Shown: positions 1-5,703, numbered from the stretch's first letter. The stretch is 6,565 bases of DNA from CANHCC01 sp040381555 (GCA_040381555.1 JBEIHC010000143.1:1-6565), one strand, 5' to 3'. The notes: generated by a model not told the origin, from the sequence alone. Numbers and translations are program-made.

Positions 1-65
1 CTTGGTGCAAGCGCAGCTTGGTGCAAGCGCAGCTTGGTGCAAGCGCAGCTTGGTGCAAGCGCAGC
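1..65. repeat. Tandem array of a 16-bp palindromic repeat (locus 1)
   Basis: The unit CTTGGTGCAAGCGCAG occurs four times without a mismatch, and the array probably continues left of the window because it starts inside a unit. Each unit contains GCTTG-GTG-CAAGC, a 5-bp inverted repeat with a 3-nt loop; complete copies lie at 16-28, 32-44 and 48-60. A GCA spacer separates the palindromes. The same core recurs at 3402-3494 with other spacers, so this is a dispersed family and not a one-off microsatellite. It lies beyond the terminator of the leftward dehydrogenase gene. Its function is unknown. Confidence 0.93.
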
Positions 66-94
66 AAAAATCAATTCCTGAGGGGTATAAAACA

Positions 95-119
95 ATAAAG
101 GAGCCATCGGCTCCTTTAT
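95..119 (-). terminator. Rho-independent terminator of the leftward dehydrogenase gene
   Basis: A perfect 11-bp inverted repeat (ATAAAGGAGCC / GGCTCCTTTAT) encloses a 3-nt loop, about 30 bp beyond the dehydrogenase stop codon. Read leftward, the stem is followed by a T-rich stretch (TGTTTTATA), as expected for an intrinsic terminator on the minus strand. Read rightward it is followed by A residues, so rightward termination is less likely. It probably ends the rhodanese-dehydrogenase transcript. Confidence 0.8.
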
Positions 120-149
120 AAAAAACGCTTTCGTTTTGAAAAAATTCTT

Positions 150-914
150 TTACCTCGTAGTGTAACCCCCGTCTGCATGAATATGCTGCCCGGTTATGAA
201 TGAGGCCCTTTCGGAGCACAAATATACAACTAAACTGGAGATTTCCTCCGTTTTGCCTAATCTATTCATTGGATGTAAAGATTCGATTAAACTGCGAGTA
301 GCCTGATCGGAAGATATTCCAGCCTTTTCGAGCATCGGGGTCAATATAAAACCTGGACCAATAGAATTTACTCGAATCCCCTGAGTGGCGTATTCCAATG
401 CGGCAGTTTGGGTCAACCCCACTACCCCATGCTTAGCTGCTACATAAGCTGAAGCTCCGGCAAAACCTACGGCACCCAAAATAGAAGAACAATTTACGAT
501 ACTTCCCCCACCACATTTTAATATCTCTGGAATCTGGTATTTCATGCAAAGAAATACTCCTGTTAAATTAATTTGCACTACCTGATTCCAATTATCCAGA
601 CTCAAATCAGCAACTGAGCCTTGAGTCCCTCCTATTCCTGCATTGTTAAAAGCCAAGTGTAGCCCCCCAAAATATTTGACTGTTTCCGAAACTGCGGCAG
701 ATACAGAAGATTCATCCCCAACATCACATCGAATGAACAAGGCCTTACCACCCATTGATTCAATAAGACTTTGGGTTTCTTTCCCCTCGGTTTCGTTTCT
801 ATCAACCACACTAACAGATGCACCAGATCGGGCGAATTCTAATGCGGTTTCACGACCAATTCCAGTGGCAGCACCTGTGATAAATACAACTTTTCCTGAA
901 AAATCTAACTCCAT
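150..914 (-). CDS. Classical SDR-family oxidoreductase (short-chain dehydrogenase/reductase)
   Basis: This is a 254-residue single-domain Rossmann oxidoreductase, the usual length for a classical SDR, predicted to be cytoplasmic. Visible hallmarks are the dinucleotide-binding TGAATGIG (residues 13-20), D64-V65 for adenine-ring contact, NNAG (90-93), and the catalytic tetrad N116, S144, Y157 and K161 (YVAAK). The PG motif (187-188) is followed by T192. Asp38 at the end of the second beta strand favours NAD(H) over NADP(H) by family rules. The C-terminal ITGQ...DGGYT is typical of the FabG-like/glucose-dehydrogenase-like branch. The substrate cannot be read from sequence; generic annotations would be 3-oxoacyl-ACP reductase-like or alcohol dehydrogenase. 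It lies 59 bp downstream of the rhodanese gene on the same strand and is followed by a strong terminator, so the two may be co-transcribed. No clear Shine-Dalgarno precedes the ATG at 914. Confidence 0.95.
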   Translation of the reverse strand: MELDFSGKVVFITGAATGIGRETALEFARSGASVSVVDRNETEGKETQSLIESMGGKALFIRCDVGDESSVSAAVSETVKYFGGLHLAFNNAGIGGTQGSVADLSLDNWNQVVQINLTGVFLCMKYQIPEILKCGGGSIVNCSSILGAVGFAGASAYVAAKHGVVGLTQTAALEYATQGIRVNSIGPGFILTPMLEKAGISSDQATRSLIESLHPMNRLGKTEEISSLVVYLCSERASFITGQHIHADGGYTTR

Positions 915-973
915 TATACTTTGATATTTTCGGAAAATTACTTAAACAACCTGTTTCAATACAATGATAAATA

Positions 974-1366
974 TCAGTTCTTGCTTTTTTTACTTATCGC
1001 AAGCCCAGCTTTTTGCCAAGCAGCTATCCCCCCTTGCAATTCATATACTTTACTAAAACCTTTAGAAATCAAATAAACTCCCGCTTCTTGACTTCGCCCG
1101 CCGGAGAAACAATAAACAAAACAAGGATGCTGGTGATCGAGTTTTTCTGCCAAAGCACGAAATTTCTCCTCGTGAATATCTGCGTTGATCGCACCTTCTA
1201 TATAACCTGCTGCAAATTCCCAATCAGTACGCACATCCAAAAGATACCCCCGAACCTCCTTTAACTTCTTTTGAAATTCTGAAGCGGGCAAAATTTCCAC
1301 TTGTTGAGCATTTATTTCTGTTACAAAACTGAAAACACTCACCATAAGGAATACTATTCTATACAT
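974..1366 (-). CDS. Exported single-domain rhodanese-like protein
   Basis: This is a 130-residue protein. The first 20 residues form a signal peptide: a short basic start (MYR), a hydrophobic core, and a likely cleavage after INA-20 before QQ. One rhodanese domain (about 24-125) follows. It has LLDVRTDWEFAAGYIEGAIN (42-61), matching the DVR..E...GHI.GA pattern with Tyr replacing His. The active-site loop is CFSGGRS (86-92) with the catalytic cysteine C86, and GGIAAW (112-117) is typical of the family C-terminus. The six-residue loop length matches sulfurtransferase rhodaneses, not the longer Cdc25/arsenate-type loop. The likely role is transfer of sulfane sulfur to a thiophilic acceptor in the periplasm, as in PspE-like proteins; the partner is unknown. 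A TATCTTTG promoter motif lies 20 bp upstream of the ATG. The downstream dehydrogenase follows after 59 bp with no obvious terminator between them. Confidence 0.92.
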   Translation of the reverse strand: MYRIVFLMVSVFSFVTEINAQQVEILPASEFQKKLKEVRGYLLDVRTDWEFAAGYIEGAINADIHEEKFRALAEKLDHQHPCFVYCFSGGRSQEAGVYLISKGFSKVYELQGGIAAWQKAGLAISKKSKN

Positions 1367-1386
1367 ACAGGAAAGATTTCAACAAT

Positions 1387-1394
1387 CAAAGATA
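1387..1394 (-). promoter_or_regulatory. Bacteroidota -7 promoter element for the rhodanese gene
   Basis: Read on the minus strand this is TATCTTTG, an exact match to the Bacteroidota sigma-A -7 consensus TAnnTTTG. A TTG-type -33 element is present at 1417-1419 on the minus strand, with a spacer of about 22 bp. Transcription would begin near 1380, giving a leader of about 15 nt. It sits back to back with the rightward promoter at 1405-1434. Confidence 0.6.
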
Positions 1395-1404
1395 AGAGAG
1401 ATTC

Positions 1405-1434
1405 TTCAAGTCGCTTCAAAAGGTTTTAATTTTG
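1405..1434 (+). promoter_or_regulatory. Bacteroidota promoter of the first coiled-coil gene, near-leaderless
   Basis: TAATTTTG at 1427-1434 matches the -7 consensus TAnnTTTG exactly. TTC at 1405-1407, one base off the -33 TTG, lies 19 bp upstream, the expected spacing. The motif ends only 5 bp before the ATG at 1440, so the expected start site falls at or next to the start codon. That would give a leaderless or almost leaderless message. An identical TAATTTTGCA block precedes the paralogue at 2395. Confidence 0.6.
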
Positions 1435-1439
1435 CAACT

Positions 1440-2375
1440 ATGAATGAATCATCTGAGTCTTTAAACTCCAAACCGGAGCCAAAGGTTTCACGCAAAACTC
1501 TGTTAATCTTGGCAGCGAGCGTACTGGTCTTATTAATTGGCTTTTTAACCTGGCAATTTTTATTGAAAGATGCAGAAATTGAGCAACTATTATTACAGAA
1601 TGATCAGATGGAAGTAGAAATACAAGATCTGGAACAAGAACTCTCATCCATGGAATCTTCCATTCAAGACAAAGAAGTGGAGATGGATAAGAAAGATGCC
1701 ATTTTAGAAGAAAAATCTCAAGAAGTAGAGAAATTAAAGAAGCAGATTTTCAAATTGGTTGCAGCAGGCAAGTTATCAGAAGAAAGGGCTTTAGAGCAGC
1801 AAGGAAAAATTGATCAATTGACTTATTATATCCGAAAATATCAAAATGAAATTGTGCAGTTAAAGGCAGAAAATGAGGCTCTCAGAAATCAGGTGGCCAA
1901 TGTAGAGGGGGAAAGAGACAGCATAAAGAATAAATATTCAGAAGCGAAAGACCAAAACACGCTCTATCAGGTTAAGATTGAAGGAGCTTCCATTCTGAAA
2001 ATAAGTGGGTTCATGTTTACCCCAGTCAAGAGAAATGGGAAGGAGCAGGAAGCTGGCACAGATTTCAAGGCAGATAAGATGGAAAAGCTAAAAATCTGTG
2101 GCACAATTGGAGAAAATTCACTCGTTAAAAAAGGAAAGAAAGATTTTTTCCTGCAGATTCGGAACCCAGATGGATCGATTCAGGGCGGGGGCACTTTCAC
2201 CTTGAACAAACAAACAACCGTATACACTGGGAAGCATTCTATTGATTTCCAAGGAGATGCAACAAAGTTGTGTTTCGACTGGACAGCCCCAACTGGCTTA
2301 CCAAAAGGAGAATATCAAATTGTAATATATGGCGATGGATATGAAATTGGGAAAAGCCGATTCTCGTTAAAGTAG
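1440..2375 (+). CDS. Membrane-anchored coiled-coil protein with conserved C-terminal beta-rich domain (paralogue 1)
   Basis: This is a 311-residue protein of unknown function. A basic N-terminal tail (1-19, ending KVSRK) precedes one transmembrane segment (about 20-42). By the positive-inside rule this gives an N-in, C-out signal anchor, with the rest in the periplasm. Residues 43-178 are a charged, Leu/Ile-periodic coiled coil, broken by AAGKLSEERA (108-117). The C-terminal domain (about 179-311) is beta-rich, with DFFLQIRNPDGSI (235-247), GTFTL (251-255) and YGDGYEIGKSRFSLK (297-311). It has Cys220 and Cys278, which its downstream paralogue lacks. The next gene encodes a clear paralogue with the same domain order. 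From memory, the C-terminal pattern resembles a widespread Bacteroidota family sometimes loosely annotated as chromosome-partitioning protein; I could not check this, and no ATPase motif supports that name. ATG 1440 is chosen because it gives a complete anchor and follows a promoter motif directly. Confidence 0.9.
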   Translation: MNESSESLNSKPEPKVSRKTLLILAASVLVLLIGFLTWQFLLKDAEIEQLLLQNDQMEVEIQDLEQELSSMESSIQDKEVEMDKKDAILEEKSQEVEKLKKQIFKLVAAGKLSEERALEQQGKIDQLTYYIRKYQNEIVQLKAENEALRNQVANVEGERDSIKNKYSEAKDQNTLYQVKIEGASILKISGFMFTPVKRNGKEQEAGTDFKADKMEKLKICGTIGENSLVKKGKKDFFLQIRNPDGSIQGGGTFTLNKQTTVYTGKHSIDFQGDATKLCFDWTAPTGLPKGEYQIVIYGDGYEIGKSRFSLK

Positions 2376-2394
2376 CAAATTGATAAATTCAAAG

Positions 2395-2402
2395 TAATTT
2401 TG
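2395..2402 (+). promoter_or_regulatory. Putative -7 promoter element for the second coiled-coil gene
   Basis: TAATTTTG matches TAnnTTTG exactly and is identical, including the next two bases CA, to the element before the upstream paralogue. No TTG is visible at the expected -33 distance, so the promoter may be weak or may be only a remnant of the duplication. The predicted leader is about 14 nt. The gene could also be read from the upstream promoter, since the 46-bp gap contains no terminator. Confidence 0.45.
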
Positions 2403-2421
2403 CATTAAACATACACACTAT

Positions 2422-3342
2422 ATGAACTCAAACAATACAGTTAAAATTGTCATCGTTGCCGCATTTATCGTATTACTCTCTGTAATCGGCTGGCTTTTGG
2501 TGGATCGCTTTCGCATTCAAGATGAAAAAGAAGAATTGGTTGAAAATGCAGAACAACTGGAAACTGAAATTAAGCAGTTGGAAACAGAATTGACGACCAT
2601 GCAGGAAGAAATCGGCAATAAAGATTTGGAATTAGAGGAGAAAAATAAGCTGATTGATCAAAAAAATAAAGAATTGGATAAAAAGCGTAGAGAAATTGAT
2701 CAACTCCGCAAACAAGGAAAAATCAATACTGAAAAAGCCAATGAATACTTGGCGCAGATTGAAGGTATGCAAAGTACGATTCAGCGATACCAATCAGAAA
2801 TTGAGCAGTTAAAAAATCAGTTAGCTGAGGTACAAACTGAGAAAGAGCAGGTCTCTAAAGAAAAGGAAGCGGTTGAAAATAAAAACCAGCAACTATCCCA
2901 GGAAAAAGAAGCTTTACAAGGAAAAGTAAATGTTGCAGCCATTTTAAAAGCTGCCAATTTCCGGTATTTAAATGTAAAAAATTCTGGCAAAGAGTCTGAT
3001 GCCGAAGAAGAATTTCGTGCTGGTAGATTGGATAAATTGAAAGTTCAGTTCAGCATCTTAGACAATGCCGTTGCCGCCACTGGAAACAAAGATATTTTTG
3101 TCCAGATCATCAATCCGGATGGTTCAATTGCTAAGGACATTCGGGCTAATTCAGGCACCTTCACATTGGAAGGAAATGATGCCCCATTTACCTTCCGTGA
3201 AAGCATCAATTACGAAAGAACCACCACCAAGGTAACGATTGTATTCCAACCTTCCAGTAAGAAGTTTATCAAAGGCACCTTAAAAGTTCGAGTGTTTGCC
3301 GATGGATTCCAGATTGGCGAAAGCAGCTTAAACATTAAATAA
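2422..3342 (+). CDS. Membrane-anchored coiled-coil protein with conserved C-terminal beta-rich domain (paralogue 2)
   Basis: This 306-residue protein has the same architecture as the preceding gene product. A very short N-tail (1-8) leads into a transmembrane anchor (about 9-27), a coiled coil (about 32-170) rich in Glu, Lys and Gln, and a beta-rich C-terminal domain (about 171-306). Residues aligning with paralogue 1 include the coil break QGKINTEKA (98-106), RYQSEIEQLK (122-131), DIFVQIINPDGSI (224-236), GTFTL (245-249) and ADGFQIGESSLNIK (293-306). It has no cysteine. The C-terminal domain is probably periplasmic, so a partner is more likely an envelope component than DNA. It ends 15 bp before a strong terminator. 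The heptad-rich region could give false matches to SMC, myosin or tropomyosin-like proteins in searches. Function is unknown; family-level similarity to common Bacteroidota hypothetical proteins is from memory. Confidence 0.9.
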   Translation: MNSNNTVKIVIVAAFIVLLSVIGWLLVDRFRIQDEKEELVENAEQLETEIKQLETELTTMQEEIGNKDLELEEKNKLIDQKNKELDKKRREIDQLRKQGKINTEKANEYLAQIEGMQSTIQRYQSEIEQLKNQLAEVQTEKEQVSKEKEAVENKNQQLSQEKEALQGKVNVAAILKAANFRYLNVKNSGKESDAEEEFRAGRLDKLKVQFSILDNAVAATGNKDIFVQIINPDGSIAKDIRANSGTFTLEGNDAPFTFRESINYERTTTKVTIVFQPSSKKFIKGTLKVRVFADGFQIGESSLNIK

Positions 3343-3357
3343 ATTTATTTCCGATTC

Positions 3358-3393
3358 AAAAAGCCCCTGGCATTCAATTGCCAGGGGCTTTTT
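3358..3393 (+). terminator. Strong intrinsic terminator, possibly bidirectional
   Basis: The inverted repeat AAAAAGCCCCTGGCA / TGCCAGGGGCTTTTT encloses a 6-nt loop. The stem is 15 bp including its A/T base, with a GC-rich 10-bp core, and it continues into TTTTTTATTTT on the plus strand. It ends the coiled-coil transcription unit. The A-tract on the left arm gives a T-tract when read leftward, so it may also stop the convergent glycosyltransferase transcript after that transcript has passed through the repeat array at 3402-3494. Confidence 0.9.
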
Positions 3394-3401
3394 TATTTTC
3401 A

Positions 3402-3494
3402 GCTTGGTGTAAACTTCGCTTGGTGCAAGCATCGCTTAGTGTAAGTTTCGCTTGGTGCAAGCTTCGCTTAGTGTAAGCCTTGCTTGGTGCAAGC
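3402..3494. repeat. Tandem array of the 16-bp palindromic repeat, diverged copy (locus 2)
   Basis: Six palindromes start exactly every 16 bp, at 3402, 3418, 3434, 3450, 3466 and 3482. Units 2, 4 and 6 have GCTTG-GTG-CAAGC, identical to locus 1. Unit 5 has GCTTA-GTG-TAAGC and unit 3 has GCTTA-GTG-TAAGT: the inner stem pair changes from G-C to A-T, so pairing is kept. Unit 1 has GCTTG-GTG-TAAAC, with an inner G-T wobble and one mismatch. Spacers are TTC, ATC, TTC, TTC and CTT, against GCA in locus 1. Odd and even units differ consistently, giving a 32-bp higher-order period. The right-hand end overlaps the last codons and the stop of the leftward GT4 gene. Confidence 0.92.
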
Positions 3495-4652
3495 TAAAAC
3501 CTTACGCGACAACGCCTCCCGATCATACTCCCTCAGCGCTAATTCCCTAGCATTCACGCCCATTTCCTCTAAACGAACCGGATCCGAGGCCATTTCAATC
3601 AAACCTACCGCCAAAATATCCGCTTCATTCCCTGCCACAAACATCCCACAACCCGCATCCCGCAATACCTCCGCCTGCCAACCTCCATAATTCAAAAAAA
3701 CAGGTAAGCCAGAGGCTAAATAATCAAAAAACTTATTCGCAGAATTAGATTCCAACTCCTTCACCGGAGCAAACCATACTAACCCGACAGCCGCCCTTCG
3801 CAATATTTCCGGAACAGATTGCTTCGAAACCTCCGGAATCCACTCTATCCATTCCTCCAAGCCCTCAGCCAACTTCCTGACATCCTCATACCGATTCCCA
3901 TTTCCCAAAATAGTAAAATGCATACCCTTTATTTCCCGCTTTTTGAGAATATGAATCGCCCTAACCAAAGATTCCAAACCATTCGCCCTGCCAATGGCTC
4001 CGGCATAAACAAACTCAACCCTTTCCCCACCCTTCTCTTTCGCCGGATAAAACATGCCTGTATCCGTGCCATTGGGTGACACAAGAATTTTTTCAGCAAA
4101 ATGCCCCAACCTATTAATCATCGGAATCATGTCGGGCGACAAAGCTACTATGGCTGCTGCATCCTGATAAATTCTCCGGGTAAAGGAATCCAAGATTTTT
4201 TTGAGAATCGGATTCTGTATTATCCCCAAACCATAAACTGCATCTGGCCATACATCCTGCACTTCAAAAATAAAGGGTACCTGAAGTTTGCGGGCAATTC
4301 TTCTACCAGCTTCCCCAACAGACAAGGGCGTAGAGCAGGCATACACCCGATCAAAGCGTCCTAATTTCCCTGCTTCCTGAATGACCCATCGATAGAATTT
4401 CCCAAAAACCACTAAGCGCTTGAAATAAGATAAATAATGCGTATTTTCAAGTGGATAGGCAATTACCCTGACATTTCCGGAGGAGTAATCCAAGGTTTTA
4501 TTGCCTCCTGCTCCCTTCGGAAATTTAGCCAAACTCGTCAACACCACTACCTCATGCCCTTGCCGACCAAAATATTCCGCCAAATAGCGCGTGCGGTCAT
4601 TTCCACTGCCCCCTTCCGGATTATAATATTGATGAATCAACAGAATGCGCAT
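3468..4652 (-). CDS. GT4-family glycosyltransferase, WbuB-like
   Basis: This 394-residue enzyme has the two Rossmann domains of a GT-B fold and should act at the cytoplasmic face of the membrane on a lipid-linked acceptor. The N-terminal acceptor domain has HQYYNPEGGSGNDRTRYL (7-24), GHEVVVLTS (32-40) and FEVQDVWPD (129-137), the last typical of WbuB-like O-antigen/capsule transferases. The donor domain has SPNGTD (192-197), GAIGRANG (218-225) and, in the nucleotide-sugar site, ESNSANKFFDYLASGLPV (301-318), matching the GT4 pattern around the second glutamate region. Donor and acceptor sugars cannot be assigned. The ATG shares one base with the stop codon of the upstream sugar-phosphate transferase (TGATG), so the two are translationally coupled. 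The last eight residues (ACTKQGLH, 387-394) and the stop codon are encoded inside the 16-bp palindromic repeat array, suggesting that the original C-terminus was replaced or extended. Confidence 0.94.
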   Translation of the reverse strand: MRILLIHQYYNPEGGSGNDRTRYLAEYFGRQGHEVVVLTSLAKFPKGAGGNKTLDYSSGNVRVIAYPLENTHYLSYFKRLVVFGKFYRWVIQEAGKLGRFDRVYACSTPLSVGEAGRRIARKLQVPFIFEVQDVWPDAVYGLGIIQNPILKKILDSFTRRIYQDAAAIVALSPDMIPMINRLGHFAEKILVSPNGTDTGMFYPAKEKGGERVEFVYAGAIGRANGLESLVRAIHILKKREIKGMHFTILGNGNRYEDVRKLAEGLEEWIEWIPEVSKQSVPEILRRAAVGLVWFAPVKELESNSANKFFDYLASGLPVFLNYGGWQAEVLRDAGCGMFVAGNEADILAVGLIEMASDPVRLEEMGVNARELALREYDREALSRKVLACTKQGLH

Positions 4653-5647
4653 CAGGCTGTTTTACGATTCCAAATCTGATAATAGAAAAAGGCAAAATTC
4701 GCCAGAAGTACAAAAGCAAAAACAAATACCAGCAAAGAATCTGGACTGAACCCATGCACCCAAATCCCAATACCTAAATTGATTGCAAACAAAATCCAAG
4801 GTACTTGTGATTGACGCAAACCATTTCGAACAAGCAAATGGGTGAAGTGATCTCTTCCGCCTATAAAGGGAGATTGCTTCCGGATAATTCGTGAACCGGT
4901 TACTAAAATCGAATCGGTTAAGGGGAAAAATAACAACCCGTAAAGGATAAAGCTGTTCGGAATCCATTTCCCAGGAATCAGGTAATCGTCCATTGGAATT
5001 TGCAGACAAAACCAACACAAAATCCCTCCCAGAAAATGAGAGCCGGAATCGCCCATAAAAACTTTAGATGGATAAGAGTTGACCAATAAAAATCCGACCA
5101 AACTAAAAGCCAATACCCACAAAAGCATACTATTCATATCATGGAAAAAACTCAACCAGGGCAACACTATTCCGAGGGTTGCAAAACCGGCCACTCCGTC
5201 CATATTGTCCAGCATATTGACTGAATTCATGAGGGCAGAAACAAAAAAGCAGGTAAGGAAAACATTCACCGGAAGCAGCTCTGTGAGATCAATTTTGAGT
5301 CCTGCCTGCCAAGCAAAAAGTCCGCATAAAAATTGGACAGTCAGTTTTGGGAATGGTTTCAAGGAAAACAAATCATCCGCTAGGCCTGCTAATAAAGAGG
5401 CTGCCAAAAAAAGCATCAGCCAAACAGATAAATCGCCCTTCAAAACAGCATAGAGTACGAAAGCCAAAACAGGCATAGCCAAAGCGACTCCGCCGGTTAG
5501 GGGTTTGGGAGAATGATTCCATCGAAACTGCTGAGGGCCCTTGTCTTTATTTTGGCCAAATCCGGAAAACCATCTCGGCATCAGCCTGTTCAGGCTGTAG
5601 GACAAGACAAATGCCAGCCCGGAAAATAGAAGTATTGTTCCAAACAT
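4652..5647 (-). CDS. WecA/MraY-family polyprenyl-phosphate sugar-1-phosphate transferase
   Basis: This 331-residue polytopic membrane protein, with about ten hydrophobic helices, belongs to the Glycos_transf_4 (PF00953-type) family. It would transfer a sugar-1-phosphate from a UDP-sugar to undecaprenyl phosphate, starting synthesis of a surface polysaccharide. Family motifs are in order: PLTGGVA (49-55), the Mg-binding LADDLFSL (89-96, D91-D92), NMLDNMDGVAGFA (144-156, with D147 and D150), FMGDSGSHFLG (197-207) and the cytoplasmic loop GGRDHFTHLL (263-272) with H267 and H270. The HFTHLL loop and the length suggest the WecA/WbpL branch, not MraY proper; the exact sugar is not predictable. It is the first gene of a leftward pair, and its TGA overlaps the GT4 start by one base. 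A TACCTTTG promoter motif lies about 57 bp upstream. The GT-C gene at 5786 is divergent. Confidence 0.94.
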   Translation of the reverse strand: MFGTILLFSGLAFVLSYSLNRLMPRWFSGFGQNKDKGPQQFRWNHSPKPLTGGVALAMPVLAFVLYAVLKGDLSVWLMLFLAASLLAGLADDLFSLKPFPKLTVQFLCGLFAWQAGLKIDLTELLPVNVFLTCFFVSALMNSVNMLDNMDGVAGFATLGIVLPWLSFFHDMNSMLLWVLAFSLVGFLLVNSYPSKVFMGDSGSHFLGGILCWFCLQIPMDDYLIPGKWIPNSFILYGLLFFPLTDSILVTGSRIIRKQSPFIGGRDHFTHLLVRNGLRQSQVPWILFAINLGIGIWVHGFSPDSLLVFVFAFVLLANFAFFYYQIWNRKTA

Positions 5648-5703
5648 CTCTTTATTTCCCCAGCTGAGTTTTACAGATTAAAAAAAAGATTCGCATGAGA
5701 AAG

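Noticed and set aside
1..65. CRISPR array
   Set aside because: The period is 16 bp and the variable part only 3 bp, far too short for CRISPR repeats with spacers, and no cas gene is nearby.
643..924. Rightward 93-codon open frame
   Set aside because: It is antisense to the N-terminal half of the dehydrogenase, where the TGxxxGIG and NNAG motifs prove the leftward frame.
1440..3342. SMC, ParA or other chromosome-partition function for the coiled-coil proteins
   Set aside because: There is no Walker A or B motif, and each has an N-terminal membrane anchor with the coil predicted outside the cytoplasm. Coiled-coil similarity alone is not evidence.
3402..3494. Array as a set of intrinsic terminators
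   Set aside because: Each stem is only 5 bp and no T-tract follows any unit. A proper terminator already lies at 3358-3393.
3819..4679. Rightward open frames of 80-87 codons opposite the GT4 gene
   Set aside because: All are antisense to a well-supported glycosyltransferase frame and show no domain, start context or conservation hint.
4662..5018. Leftward 118-codon open frame in another frame of the sugar-phosphate transferase gene
   Set aside because: It is nested in the transferase gene, which has all its family motifs in the main frame. The alternative product is low in recognisable structure.
5679..5686. A-run in the divergent intergenic region as a slippage or phase-variation switch
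   Set aside because: It lies in the leader of the transferase gene, outside any reading frame, and is not positioned between promoter elements, so the sequence gives no sign of a switch.
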